Origin: Odontesthes bonariensis
Lineage: Eukaryota; Chordata; Actinopteri; Atheriniformes; Atherinopsidae
Length of the DNA: 64,000 nt
Reading direction: 5' to 3'
NCBI RefSeq assembly: GCF_027942865.1
Contig: NC_134529.1
Span: 25,460,467-25,524,466 of the forward strand
Made by a program: the position numbers and the translations under genes. The notes beneath the pieces are model-generated. The model was not told the DNA's origin and searched no databases. It saw nothing but the letters and a program-made list of their open reading frames with translations. This document shows positions 36,701-50,200 of this stretch, piece by piece. Positions within the stretch are counted from its first letter, which is position 1, and every line of letters starts with the position of its first letter.

Positions 36701-37279
36701 CATTTACTCAAGTGTCCCTCTGCCAAAAAGGTTGGTAACATGGGTCACCAAGCTTTTTTAGTCTAAGGGCTATAGTGACACTGAGGACTAATTTGTCTGA
36801 TACACACATAAACGTGTACAGCTCATCTTTAATTAAAGAATCAATAATAATAAATGTACATATGAGTGAATAAATTGCAGCACTGAGGGCTAAACATTGA
36901 AACATAGCTGGGAACTGCCGCCACAACAGTTTAGCTTTCCTGTGTTAATATTTCCTGACTTTTATTTCGGTCATTCTTACACTTAGTGTGTGGATATGTG
37001 TGTGTGTGACAGGCGTATGTATCAAATATTCATAAAAATACGAAACAAATCACGTCAATAGGGGAGGCAACATTTAATAGCCAAATATGGGACGATTCCG
37101 TATTAGGCTAGCTTTAGCTAACCTGAATATTTACTGTCCTGCTAACACACTGACGGTACTTACCTGTTATCTTTCAACCACATTGAAAGGCTTTTTTTCA
37201 TCCCGCCAACATTTTTATCTTTCTCCCTTTTCCTTTTTCTGTTTTGCGCCCCGGATAGCTTTTTCTTCTGCCGCTCCAT
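33707..37279 (-). CDS. hAT transposase, ZMYM1-like (TTF zinc finger, DUF4371)
   Basis: Four exons on the - strand: 37279-37164, 36520-36452, 36295-36236 and 36134-33707. Junctions are all phase 2, with GT donors and AG acceptors, and the total is 2673 nt (890 aa). Exon 1 starts MERQKKKLSGAQNRKRKREK, a typical start of ZMYM1-like hAT proteins. The last exon has four copies of an 11-residue Glu/Asp-rich repeat, a TTF-type zinc finger (RVYCFACKLFG ... HHETSSSH), a DUF4371-like RNase H fold with YDNGSNMRG, the hAT signature LSDTRW, and the C-terminal dimerisation block (SAERSFSKLKLIKTYLRS). No internal stop, so it may be recently active. It would bind the element's ends and catalyse cut-and-paste transposition in the nucleus. 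Confidence 0.82.
35930..36072 (-). repeat. 33-bp coding minisatellite in transposase
   Basis: A 33-bp unit repeats about four times in tandem without frame change, encoding EGEKQRGPDDE-like 11-residue repeats near the N-terminus of the transposase. The repeats are nearly identical, which implies recent slippage or a young copy. Confidence 0.9.
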
Positions 37280-37829
37280 CTTGTTGTCAAGTGCACGAGT
37301 GGTACTCCAAGATTTAAAAAAAAAAAAAAAAAAAAGAAAAACGCCTGAGTGCGTCTCTTAGGGGCGTGTTCACAGCTACCTGTGTGGGAAGGGAGAGCGA
37401 TAGGAGGGGAGGTGAAGGAGCAGAGGGGCGCCTAATCAGTGCTGTTCCCCTGTTTTAATGCTGTTAAATATAGAAAATGCCTACTAGAAAAAAAAAAATT
37501 CTAGAGAGGGTTTTGACGCCCCCTGTAGTGCAGCGCCCCTATGCGTTGCATACACTGCATACCCGCTTTTTGCGCCACTGACGGATGCCCGCGAGTCGGA
37601 TAAAATATCCCGGATTTTAGACTATTCGAGGGAGTTTTTTTTTTTTTTTTTTTCAATGCGAGCGAGAGCGTGCAGGCAATAAAATAACTCGTGCAACTTG
37701 CGCGTGTGACTGCGCAGGCACGAGAGAGAGAGGGGTGTGGGGAGAGGTTGCTTGTGAAACCTGTCTGTCCAAAGCGACGCTCTGGACAGACAGGTTTCCA
37801 AAGCGACGGGGGGGGGGGGAGGAGACTTA

Positions 37830-38482
37830 AGGCTGATTCATACTCGGCGCAAACGCGCAACTGTTCTGGCTCGAGAACCATTAATGACGTCATCGAAAGC
37901 GCCAGCCCCTTCACAGTTCCTTCAGCTCATAAGCGCAGTTTGCGCCGAGTATGCGTCACATTTGCAGTTCTCTCCAGACCAGCGAGCGTCACTGTTGAGG
38001 AAACAAGCTGAAAAGCACACGAAGAAAGCATACACAATGCCACCTGTGGTGTCACGTCAGCAGAGGCTGGCACATCTGATGAGGAATGAATTTACTCTGG
38101 GTGTAGAACTGTATATGTATCTCAGAGCTAAGCGGCTGCGGCAAAAACAGAAGAGAAGGTGGAATGTTCGTCCTTTGCAACAAGACGAACTTTGTCAAAC
38201 GTTGTCCCAGTGTAACTTCATAGACGTGTTGTACAGATGTTTGTAGAGGCGCATCCTCTCAGTCACCGCGGTCTCTGCAGTGTTCATTTTTTCTTTTTCT
38301 TGGTCAGCTGTTTCCGGTTGAGCGCGCGTGAAGTCAGAAAAAAAGTTGTGTGCGCGCCCTTGCGCCGCGCGAGGATTTTCTAGCTTGCGACGGGGGCGTG
38401 GCGGAATTTTGGGTCACGTGACCGTTTGCGCCATTTGCGACCAGCTAGTATGAGCGAGGTTGCGCCGAGTATGAATCAGCCT
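37830..38482. mobile_element. PIF/Harbinger-type MITE
   Basis: Ends are perfect inverted repeats (AGGCTGATTCATACTCGG followed by CGCAA). The 3-bp flanks are TTA (37827-37829) and TGA (38483-38485), close to the TWA target of Harbinger elements. Length is 653 bp. Inside, an open frame from ATG 38037 to 38246 includes LRAKRLRQKQKRRWNVRP, which resembles the basic N-terminus of Harbinger nucleases, so this is a deletion derivative. Confidence 0.8.
38037..38246 (+). pseudogene. Truncated Harbinger-like transposase fragment
   Basis: About 69 residues opening with MPPVVSRQQRLAHLM and containing a basic KRLRQKQKRRWNVRP block, like the N-terminal lead-in of HARBI1-type nucleases. The nuclease domain itself is absent. 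It lies wholly inside the Harbinger MITE, so it is an inactive remnant. Similarity is from memory of the family pattern. Confidence 0.5.
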
Positions 38483-39069
38483 TGAGTCATCTCCCTGAAA
38501 TGAGTTTTTGGAACTTGGGATGTCTGCGTTAATGTTTGATTAACTTTCGTGAAAACTTATCCAACTGGTTGGTACATTAGCAACCCTTACACATTTTCTT
38601 TTTCCTTTCAAATAGCCTATAACTATTTTATGCTAGCTCTCCAACCATGGACGTGAAGAAGAATTAAAACAATCCTAATTACAAGTCGAATGTGTTATAG
38701 TTAGCTAAAAAAAAATGTAAAAATGTTAAAGAACATTGCAAGACGGATTCAATGAGTTTTAACTTACCTGGGGATGTGATCAGAAAGTGCAGATTAAGCT
38801 GGATATCCGTTGAAAAATGTTTGCTTCCACATGTCAATGTGTGCCCGAGAAATACGGTAAAATTCTGCTACAGCAGAGACTTCTAACCGTTAAATCCGAG
38901 ATCATTCCCAGAGTGCAATGCTACAGCACAGTATATTACAGTATTTCAAGTGAAAGAGAAAATATTGCCCAGAATGCATTGTATTATATGGTATGGTACT
39001 GTTTTAATAAAACACAGTTTAATACTGTTCCATTTTCACCGTTTTTTTACAGCATTTTGTTACAGTGCA
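38483..39069. other. Unassigned AT-rich spacer
   Basis: No gene recognised. The part at about 38880-39066 (TACAGCACAGTATATTACAG ... TTTTTTTACAGCATTTTGTTACAG) looks like a fish MITE fragment and directly abuts the copy-B repeat unit. Confidence 0.4.
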
Positions 39070-41915
39070 TTATTAATTTGGGAGAGCTTTTATGTTACAA
39101 GGAATATATAAATGAAGATGTAAACTTTTGGAGTTGTTACCCAGATGCAACTGCTGATTCTTCTTCTTAGATTATCTGCAATCCTAAAGAAGCAAACATT
39201 TTTGATAGAATAATCATCAACTCTAAAACACTATAAACATGTTTTCTTTCTCTCAGCAGATTGATGAGCAGCAAAGATTCCTAACAAGAAATCTGTTTAA
39301 ACAGAAGTATCATCCCGATCAAACTGCTCTGCTGCAGAATAAACCAGTGCATCTGCATTTGTCAGGAATCATGTCACTTAACCGGCCAGACAAGTGTGTG
39401 ACTCAGACAATAAATATCCGGAAGTTGAGTATGAAAATTAGTCTGTGGCTCCAGTGCATTAAAATGCCGTCCTGACAACAGCCTTTACTGAAGCCAGAAG
39501 ACAAGGAGAGGTAAACTGGTCTTGATACATTTTGAAATCTTTCTTATTATATATTATAGACTTTTACTTATCCCTTCAGTCCAACTGTGGAGCATGTTAT
39601 CCAGGAACGGATTATATTGCTTTCTTTCTTTGGCTTAACATTTCACCTTGTGTACAGAATGAACAAAAGGCAAGATGGTACTTAGTGAAGGTAAATAGTA
39701 ATTGTAATGAGATATAGGAACTGAGATGTGGAAAAGAGATTTTTTTTCTCTTTTGAGCAGAACTTTTAAAAGAAGCTAAAGGACCATCAACATTTTAACT
39801 CAGCAACAAACAACAGTAAAGATGCACAGATTGTATTAGCTTGTAAATTCTATTTTGAAATAGAATATGATTATAGGTGAGATTCAGCTTTTTAAAAATC
39901 TATCAGTGCAGAAAAAAAGAAACAGAGCCACGCTTAATCGGAACAATAATTTTAATTAAATTGTGCTATTGAAGAGGAGCATTGTCACCATTTTTTAGCT
40001 GAACTGAACCGAATCCTTCTATCAAAAAGATTAATCTTTAAATACCCATTTTCACAAAGTGTGAACTTTCACTTTCTGCTTTGTTGTTGAAGTGAGAAGT
40101 GAACAAAGATAAACTCATGCCTGGGCCAGTTTGTCCAAGAGGTTCCAATTTAACGGTTAGAACAATGCTTACAAAGAGTTAACTATCATAAAAAGTTGAT
40201 TCTTGGCATCTGCACACTTTTAAAAATCAAATCTAATATGTTATGACCATAAGATGCAGCGTTATCTTATGAGAATTCTGGGTCTCGTGAACTAGAACCT
40301 GGTCCCCATATGAGGACTTTTTTTCCCCTCAAAAACTATTCACTATTCAACCACAGTGCTTAGATGTCTTACTTTCTTACTGACTTACTCGGTTCAAGGA
40401 ATAGCCAGGAGAAATTAAAAAAGATTAAAGAAATTAAGACTTTTTCAAATCTCAGATAAATTATTTACTGCCACCACCCTAGCTAAATATGACAAAGGGT
40501 TCAATGAGATGGTACTAAATTGTTACATCTTACAAGATACAAAAACCTGTTTGTGTCTCAATCAAATCTTTGCAAAATATATTTGTATAGAATAGTATGT
40601 ATGTATCCATCCTGGAGATCCATATCTGTCATCTCTAATATAATTTTTATATGATCTGTATCCTATTAACGTTGGGAAAAAAAGTGAAATGTGGAGCAAG
40701 GGGCCAAACACAAAAAAGAAAAGGCATTCAAAATTGGACTGGACTAATCCGGAAGAGCAACTTGTAAAAATTATAGTGTTAATCATATGGCTTGGTTTGA
40801 TTCCTCGTCGGTGAAGACATCTCAAAATAAAATGACAATTGAGGAATTTATGACTTTGTACATTTAACATCAGAGACTTCTTAGGAATCCACAAATACCC
40901 TAGGTTGAATGTTTACTTTGAAATAAATTTTTAACAGCAGTATTTATTTTTAAGTCATGTGCACTGTGTGACTGTATGACAAAATAAAAAAAGTTTTAAC
41001 ACTTTTCAAAAACCGGTTTCACAAAGGTCACGGGGAAGAAGAGTTTCAAACAAGTGCAGTTAACCAGGAAATGCTGAATATATCATTTAAAAAGAATGCA
41101 GTGTTGAGATGATAAACTGAAGGGGTAAACTGTTAAAATTGCCTGAGTTGGGAGAGTGATAGTATCTCATTAATTGAGATTCAGTGAAAAAGATTTCAGT
41201 CAGCAAACATGATGATTTAACTGACTCAACTCAACTTTTATCTATAGAGCGCATTTAAAAACAACCGGGGCTGACCAAAGTGCTGTACAGGTTAAAGCAG
41301 CATGGATGATAAGAGAAAGAAATTAAGATAAATACTAAATTTATTCCTTTGTGTCATCTCAGCTTCAGGATTCAATTTACCAATCACTAGGATACACTAA
41401 TATGCAGTCTAGTCTAGTGGACTTTTATCAACTAAGCATGCACTTTACAGACAGCAGTATTGACTGTGAAAGCAGAGTGCCTCAAAACTGACACAGGCCC
41501 CATTGCTTGGAAAACATGAAGTACAGGAACTGCAGTTTACACACCAAAGGTTTTTTTCAGACCTGAAACACTTCCTTGATGTCTTTCAGTCTCACTCTGA
41601 TAGCGCTCTATGCTTCCCTGTCAACTTACCTAAAGGCTTCTTTTATGGCTCTCCATTCTTTCAGGCCATTATTATTGTGGTTACTGAGTCATCAACACTT
41701 TTGCTGATGAATGTCGTCAGTGTTTAGATCTTAAATCAATGAAAAACATATCTTATTGTGAATCTTCCCTTGTTTTATACCCTTATGAATCTATTAAAAA
41801 GTCTTGATCTGTCTGTGAACCGTCATCTTCAGGTCTTTCCTCAATGGGTTAGTTGCTTGGTTTAAGTCTGGGATTAAACTGGTCCACTTAAGAAGAGACT
41901 TGTACTGATGCTGTC
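39070..41915. repeat. 3.1-kb repeat unit, copy-B flank
   Basis: Homologous to the units at 1471 and 4601, but lacking the SINE at about 40938 and with more substitutions. From about 41573 it repeats the start of the unit and then runs into sequence matching 8087-8712. It marks the start of the second large duplication segment. Confidence 0.88.
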
Positions 41916-42053
41916 TTGTATTGTTGTGGCTGTAAACTTCGGCAGAATGTTGTGGAGATGACGTGTCACCAGTCGGACGTTGCTGCACTTCAGAACAAAT
42001 GATTTAAAAGGAACTCTCTGAATTAAGGTGGTTTTATTCCTCCCTTGATTTTT

Positions 42054-42252
42054 TTTAAATATTTTTGGGGGCTTTTTATGCTTTTAATGGATAGGACAGT
42101 TGAAGAGAGACAGGAAGCAGGGGGCTGAGAGAGGGGGAAGACATGCAGCAAAGGGCCGTTCGGTCTGGGACTCGAACCGGGGCCAGCTGCAGTGAGGACT
42201 GTAGCCTCTGTACATGGGGCGGCTGCTGGGTTACCACTATGCCACCGACCAC
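42054..42252 (-). repeat. tRNA-derived SINE, copy-B ortholog
   Basis: Copy-B counterpart of the SINE at 8211-8393. It keeps a near-consensus B box on the - strand (GGTTCGAGTCC near 42175) and the same flanking TCCCTTGATTTT repeats. It is slightly longer than its partner because it keeps a stretch of about 20 bp next to the B box. Confidence 0.85.
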
Positions 42253-43204
42253 CCCCCTCCCTTGATTTTGAACAATTTATCATTGTCATCATCCCAGGGG
42301 CATCAAATTACCGCCTATCTGTCAAAGGCACTGGCATCTGTGGCACACAAAGTATCTTTTGTTGCACACAGCAGGCAATTATTAGACAATGACAGCAAAG
42401 ACTGCAACCCTAACAATAAAGTGGTAATTTATGAAGAAAATACAGGGTCATTATAAGGAGGCTGGAAGGGGTGGGGTTTCATGTATCAGCTATTGTTTTT
42501 GTACTTCCTTGTTGTCATTCATTCCCTCGGTTCTAAAAGTTTCTCAGTTTCTTTGATTAGGTTTTTGATTAAGACTGTGGGCAGGTTTTTAAAGCACAGC
42601 TAATGAGCCAGCATGACAGATAACAATGTGGAATACACTTTTTCCATATTTAGCCAGTGGAGAAGAAGAATGCCGGAGGCAACTTTATTTGATAGTTAGG
42701 GCCATTAAGGTCCCTATAAAGTGTGCCAACACACAGTTACCTTCCATAAGACAAGGACTTTTTACGATTCAGGTTTGTCCTACTCATCCAGGTTGTATTC
42801 CATAAATGTGGAACTATTTATCTAAATCTTTCTAGCTGGCCATTATTGTATTGGGCATTAGCCTTATCTGTAGTCAGTGGAGCTTACCAAGGCTCTCCAG
42901 TCAACTGAAACCAAAAGCCAATCGAGGAAATTCCAAAAACAGGTGAAGTCAATGGAATGAATTTGAACAGTACCATCAACCTCAGGTTTTCACTCATCAG
43001 AAAGTTATTGCATTCTTTCATTGTGAGCTTCCTGGTAGCGTTTTGAACAAAGATAATGATCTAGTACAGCCTTACATAACACCTCAAGCATCAATTCTAT
43101 CTTTTAGAATCTACTGTCTACACAGTTTATTCCCACATTACATGAATGTATACATGTTATCTAACTTAGTTTATGATGTTCATTATTTCCTCTCTGTAGT
43201 CAGG
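42253..43204 (+). promoter_or_regulatory. 5' flank of receptor copy B
   Basis: Matches 8394-8712 and then 12023-12607 in copy A, without the 3.3-kb THAP transposon that separates those two parts in A. It keeps about 46 bp (42953-43000 region) missing from A. It presumably holds promoter and 5' UTR sequence, but no core element could be identified with confidence. Confidence 0.4.
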
Positions 43205-44191
43205 ATGGCATTACCAAAGGCAGTACAGTTTGCCGTTATTCTTCTGGTTGTATGCTACAGTCTTGAGAAGCAGGGATACAGAACGTCTTTGACTGTCTTC
43301 TTTGAGGTAAGATTAAGACTTAATATAAAAGGTTGTAGTGCTTACAATGTGAAACTAAAAGGGTTGTGATTTGGCCACATCACAAAACATACTCTAAGAA
43401 CTGCTATAGTACACATAGCACTTGTCTATTTATAAACTGGTAAATGGTTGTAGATATTGCTCTTTGTAGCTAGAATGCAGAGTTGAACTCATCTATTAAT
43501 TATTCCAGGAACTGATTGGTATCAAAACCTCTAGTCTTCATGGCAGAGAAAAAAGAGCAAGTGAGTCATTGCAAAGAACTTTGACATTCTCTTACTAGAT
43601 CTATCCTATCCTTGTTATTTAAGGAAGGATTATCAGTTCAACAGTGATGCAGTATCTCATTATGTTTTTCCAATTCTAGCACTTGCAAATGCCACTGAGT
43701 ACGAGCTCCAAGTTGTTATAAGCCTCTCTGAACTGGAGAGTCTCAGAGTGCTTTTAAACTCACTCAGCCTACCCATACTGATCAACAGCACTGCTGAAAT
43801 TACCAGCATTGACACCACAACAGGTATAACATTCTTATATTTTATCACTCCACTGTTTGCTATAGGTTAGTATTGCATATTCTGACATTACCTGCAGACA
43901 TAATCATTAAAAATTGATAATTGTTTGGTTCTGTATTTCTCCATAGTATGTTCATCAAACATGACAGTATACCAGTGCACATGTGAGGAGAGCTTTGCTT
44001 GGTCTTATAACAACTGCATTAGCCATGGAGCCTGTGATCCCATTATTGGTAACACGTGTTTGTTGAAATATTGTTGAAAATGTTAATTTTCTAAAGGATA
44101 AAGTATATGCGATTAAAATGCGATTAATTTCGATTAATTAATTTCAAAGCCTGTAGTTAACTCGATTAAAAATTTTAATCGAGTCACAGCC

Positions 44192-44230
<39 letters not shown>

Positions 44231-47200
44231 TATTCAATGTGGTGATTCCAATAGAATTTTTGTTTCTGGTTATAAGTAACACAGGCAAGTTATAAGTAAT
44301 TAGCAAGAATTTTTGAGTCTCTGCATTTCCTCTGTTATATTTCAGTTGGTAAGAGAAATGTGATGTCCTTGATCTGTGTTCTAGGAATGCTTCTACAATC
44401 CTTCTTAAGTGCACATAAGGCAAAAAAATCCTGTATAAAAATATGTCTCTTAAGCGCAGTTACCCATACAGTATGTTGGGGTCTCAGTCATTCAGTGGTA
44501 TATCATCACAATGTATATGAAATTTGACTTGTTGATTTTAAAACTTTTGAGCATGAGATCTTCAGCACTCTGGAGAAGTGACTGTATATTGATGAGAAAA
44601 AAAAAGAGTAATGGACTGTACTTATATTGCACGTTTCTCGTCTAGTTATAATGTTATAGGCTACACAGTGCTTTTTTCTTTATGACACACTGAAACACCG
44701 ATTGACACATTGGAACCACCGTATGTCTTGCCCAAAGACAATTTGACATATGGTCCAGGTAAGCTGGGAGTAGAATTGCTGACCCTCTGGTTGGCAGACA
44801 ACTGATCTTCCTCTTGACCTACAGCTACCCAATAGAGTTTGGAATAGAATCTAAAACTCTATTGCAAACTGTGTTAATACACAGATAACAGTTATGTCTC
44901 AATACTCTGATGCTAACTATAATTGAAGGGTGTTTGGTTTCTGACCACCAAATTAAATAATTCTGTTCTGTTTGTTGCTCCACAGATGTCTCTTTATGTC
45001 CCACACCACCTCCTGGTATGAAAAACATTTAGCTTATTTTTACAATTCAACAAATACGGTTAGTAAATATTTTTTTGTTTCAGAACAGCTGAATGGAGTT
45101 AGTTGAGCGAATTCTATGTTGACTCTGAATTAAACATTCAAACGTGTTTTGAAAAATGCAATCATTACTGGGGCTCCAATACTGTGATTCACCACTGGCA
45201 ACAAGTGCACTGATAGCAGCTCCATTTCTATACAAATGATCTACAAATATAAATGTATGCCAATGTATATTTGAGAGAGATTAGATAGGGGTCAATAAGA
45301 AAGTGCTGTTACATTTTATTCAGCATAATCCATAGCTGGAATCCTACTGGATCTTTTGACTATACTACATTGGAATTATAACTTGTTTATTAGTCGTAAC
45401 CTGGTAGCAGAAAATACATTTCACACAAATGAAAATGAAAATGAAAATATGAATTGAATAAATTGAATACATTGGGTTATGGACCTATAATTAAAAGTGC
45501 AGTCCAAACCAATAATATTTATTTTGAGATTTTTCCAACTGGAAAGGTCTCAGTTCAAAAATGATTTTGAATTCATAAATGTGTGTGAAACACAATCAAA
45601 ATGCCCCTAAAACTTATTTTTACTCCAGAAGTAGAATCTTAAAAACTAATTTCCAACCACAATCATTCTCATCAAAAAGGCTCCCTTTTCCTGACTGATC
45701 ACAGCATAACAAATTATTGGTCATTTATCAGAGGAAACAAACCAAGAGTTTCTCCAAAACTTACTTTCTGGAATAACCCCTGTAGCTATTTAACTTTTTA
45801 TCTAAATCCTTTTTCATGCTTATAAGGCTGATTGTTTTATTTACAGTGATGACGACCACAGTAACAGCTTTGCCAAACACAACAGCAGCATCTTCTCCAA
45901 CACCAACTGGTATGACTTGTAAAATGTTAAAGATGAAGGTCTGTGTCTAAGACTCTGACTATTGCCACTTGCTCTGTGAACCCCTGCAAAGACTGAACAG
46001 CTATCAGAGTATCTCTTGTAATAGTATGGCCTGATGATGCAGTTTTGCTCCTGTTCACTTAATCAGAACCCAGTCCTTGAATAAGATATCCATGTCATCA
46101 GAGTGACATCACAAGTACTGGGCAAGCTCCAAGTCCTGGGGCAATAATCTCTCATAGAGCCTGGAAGCCTCACATTTGTTTTGTTTGTTTGTTTTGTTTT
46201 TTTAAATCTTTGGATGATTTGTAATAATGTCCTGCAATCTCCTGCAGTTGATTATAGTACTGCAGGAGATTGCATACCACAAGCATTGAGTTGCCTGTGG
46301 TATGAAATGTGCTATATGAATAAAGATGCCTTGCCTTGCCTTGTCACCATTCATATTATTATTGGTAATGTATTGTAATTTGCTTTTTTGTAGTAGCTTT
46401 TCAATTGGCAATTAAAACTGTATTGTTTGGTGTCCATATGTAGAATAGTTTGTTGAAGAATAAGACTACCAGCAAGCAAGTTAGGTTTGCATAATCTGTT
46501 ACCATGAGTTGTAGCTCGTTCTGAATGGGAAAAAGGTGAAAAACTGCAGGGAAAAAAGATACTCCTGTTTTTTTTATTTACAGTTATTTCAACAGTGACA
46601 GCAGTCATGCCAACCTTCTCTACTCTACCGCCAACTGGTATGATTAATTAAATGTTTCGGATGAATGTCTGTTTGGTGTGCTTCTGGAGGCTGGTACTTG
46701 CAATGTGAAGGTGTTAGAGTATCTGTCATAACAACTTGGCCTTTTTAATGTTTGCCTGAAGGTTCATGCAACTTGAACATGTAGATTATAACTTCAACTT
46801 CATACAAATATGTTACATTATGATAAACATTACCAAAGGGGATTTGTGCAGTAAACAATGCCAGTATTGTGGGAATAGAGTGGGTAAGAATTATGGAAAA
46901 CGGATTCTGATATAATGTTTCTGCTCATGTGGTTTCATGTGATTGTGATCAAAAGATGATGGAGTCACTCCTGTTCACCTCAACAGATCCTTTGGACACT
47001 GTCGTAGTTCTTGAGTTGCGCATTCCAGTTTCCAGCGTGTCATTAGATTTCACTAGAAATGCTCTGCAAAATTCCTCCTTCCCCGACAACCAATATTTAA
47101 AAGTGATGGACTTAAACTTCACCGCAGGTAAGTATGTCATGGTTTACTTGCTGGTCCATCTCCTTTATTAAACTGAATACTGATCATAAAAAATTTTTTT

Positions 47201-50200
47201 TTATATTTTAAAATGTCTTTAAAAGCATGCTATCCAAACTCAACTGGAGGAATGCAATGTCACTGTGAGGATCAGTTTGCTTGGTCATGTGACAAGTGTG
47301 CCAACTACGGTGAATGTAGTAATGCAAGCAAACAAACCTGTGGGTGTATAAATTATCTTCCTGTTGATGGAGAGTTCTGTCAACCAATCACAAGTAAACA
47401 TTACTATTTTGTAGCTATGGAAATAAAAGCTTCAACGCATTAGGTAAAATTGTTTTAGTAGAAATGGTAATATCTTGATCTTTATTGTTGCTCCATAGGT
47501 ATTGCTCCATGTTCACCATCAACTCGTGGTAGGAATAATGTTATTTTCTGGGGGGTTTTCTATATTGTGTAGTTGCTCATTTTAAGAATATTTATTGATT
47601 TTGAACAATCCTCATTTTATCTCTTTTATCTTATTTTGCAGTGACCCCAACTACATCAGTGATTACAACCACACTGCCAATGACTTCGATAACAACACCA
47701 ACAACACCAACAACACCAACGCCTTGTAGGAAAAATATTTCCTTTTCTTTTCTTCACTGTGGCTAAAGAATAATTACTGGCTTTAAACCGTTTATTTTAT
47801 TTAGTTTTCTTTTCTTTCATTTAATTTTGATTTATCTTATTTTATCTTACAGTGACATCAACTACATCAATAATGACAACAATGCAAAACATAACATCAA
47901 AGCTGACAACCACTCTGCCAATGACTACGACAACAACAGCAACAACAACAACGCCTGGTAGGAAAATGTTTACTTTTCTTTTCTTCACTGTGGAGTTGCT
48001 AAACTAAAGAATAATAACTGGCTTTAAACCATTTATTTTATTTAGTTTTCTTTTCTTTTCTTTAATTTCATTTTGATTTATCTTATTTTATCTTACAGTG
48101 ACATCAACTACATCAATAATGACAACAATGCAAAACATAACATCAAAGCTGACAACCACTCTGCCAATGACTACGACAACAACAGCAACAACAACGCCTG
48201 GTTGGAAAATATTTCCTTTTCTTTTCTTCACTGTGGAGTTGCTAAACTAAAGAATAATTACTGGCTTTAAACCGTTTATTTTATTTAGTTTTATTTTATT
48301 TTATTTTACTTAATTTTATTTTGATTGATCTTATTTTATCGTACAGTGACATCAACTACATCAATAACAACAACAATGCAAAACATAACATCAAAGCCAA
48401 CAACCACTTTGCCAATGACTATGACAACAACAGCAACAACACCAACGCCTGGTAGGAAACAAAAGTTGGACCATGTCATGAACTTGCCTTTCAAGGAGTC
48501 CTACAATACTCCAAGCGATCCATTGTACAAAGCCATTAAAGAAGTTGTAAGTCCTAATTCATTTCTGTCAGTATATTTTATTTTTAATACACTGTTTCAC
48601 TGAATGTACAGTATGTAATTATTATACTACTATTTCTGTGTCTGTTTTTCAAACAGATTGAAAGTAAATGTCGGGAGCACATTAGAAATCTACAGTCAGT
48701 AAAGCTTCAGAATATCCGGTGAGCTAAGTCTTTTGATTTTACTCTTTAAGTAATTTTTTACTTAGATTATACGTATCTATCTATCTATTTGTGCGGGAAC
48801 AGAAAATGGACATACATATCTATACATATATATATATATAGATATATATATATATATATATATATATCTATATATTGTGGAAGTTGCCTTTTGGCGAAAA
48901 GATGAGCCGAAAACTTCTCACATTAAGACTCTGTGAGTCGCGTTTATTAACTGACAAAAACTCACAGTTCCAACTGACAAAAACTGACAGTTCCAACTGA
49001 CAGCTCGCGCATCAACAGAACAGCTGTTATCATGAAACGTCACCAGATCTCTTAAAGAGACCGCAACTATTAAATGCATCATAACATTAAAGACGATGAA
49101 CCAACAACATAACAGATAACAGAACACATATAAGAAAGTGAATTATGCCGTCAGTGTTGAGAGCACTACACATGCCCCCCCAGAATTTACTCTAACAGAA
49201 AACCTGATAAAAAAAAATCAACGGCGTGGGGGGCGAATCAAACGTCCAGTGCGGCTCCGCCGAATTTGAGAGTGCGGAACCGCCCCCTCAGTGGCTGTCT
49301 GTGGGGCTCCCCTGCGGCATGGTCGAGGGGCAGGAGGAACGGAAAGGGGGGGCCTAGTCAGAGGCCGTCCCCGTTTTGGGGGCTGCGCCAACTCAACTGG
49401 CCTGGCCAGATCAAGGTGAGCTGGTTTAAGGCTTTCCACAGAAATACACTCCGGTTTGCCCCCAATGTCCACCACAAAGTGCTTGTCCCCAGTTTCCACA
49501 ACATGGAAAGGGCCCTCGTAAGGCGGACGGAGAGGTCCGCGGTGCCCATCCACACGAATGAAAACATACCCAGCAGACTGTAGGCCACTGGGGACGTTAG
49601 AGTTTGGTAGACCATGGCAGGAGGTAGCAAGTGGAGCAAACAGCTTGGCATTGTCTAACAGGCTGGAGCGCTGGAGTGTGGCTGACCAAGGGGTCGTGGT
49701 GCTGGGGACGAAATCCCCAGGGACCCGCAGTGGCTGACCGTAGACCAGCTCTGCGGAGGAGGCCTGGAGGTCTTCCTTCGGCGCTGTCCTGATGCCCAGC
49801 ATGACCCATGGGAGCTTGTCAGCCCAGGAACTGTCCTTCAGGCTGGCACGCAGGGAGGCTTTCATGGACCTGTGAAATCGTTCACAGAGGCCATTGCTCT
49901 GGGGGTGGTAGGCCGTGGTGCGGTGGAGTTTAACTCCCAAGCTCCCTGCGACAGCGTTCCAAAGCTCGGAAGTAAACTGTGTGCCACGGTCTGAGGAGAT
50001 GTCTGAAGGGGCGCCAAAACGGGACACCCAGGTGCCAATAAATGCCCGTGCCACGTCCGCTGATGTTATGGATGACAGTGGAACAGCCTCTGCCCACCGT
50101 GTGGTCCTGTCGACCATAGTGAGTACATGAGTGTAACCCTGCGAGGGTGGAAGTGGGCCAACTAGGTCGATGTTGACGTGGTCGAAACGTCGTTCAGGCA

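Larger units (their letters stand above)
33388..37580 (-). mobile_element. hAT DNA transposon with ZMYM1-like transposase
   Basis: The left end (CAGGAGCGCAACTAC) and the inverse of the right end (CAGTGGCGCAAAAAG) share CAGNNGCGCAA and further inward similarity (a TGNATGC/CAT block), as expected of hAT terminal inverted repeats. A single transposase gene on the - strand lies between. I could not find a matching 8-bp target duplication: flanks are GGAAAAAG and ACGGATGC, so the ends may have been altered or misjudged. A poly-C tract (33439-33456) lies just inside the left end. Confidence 0.7.
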
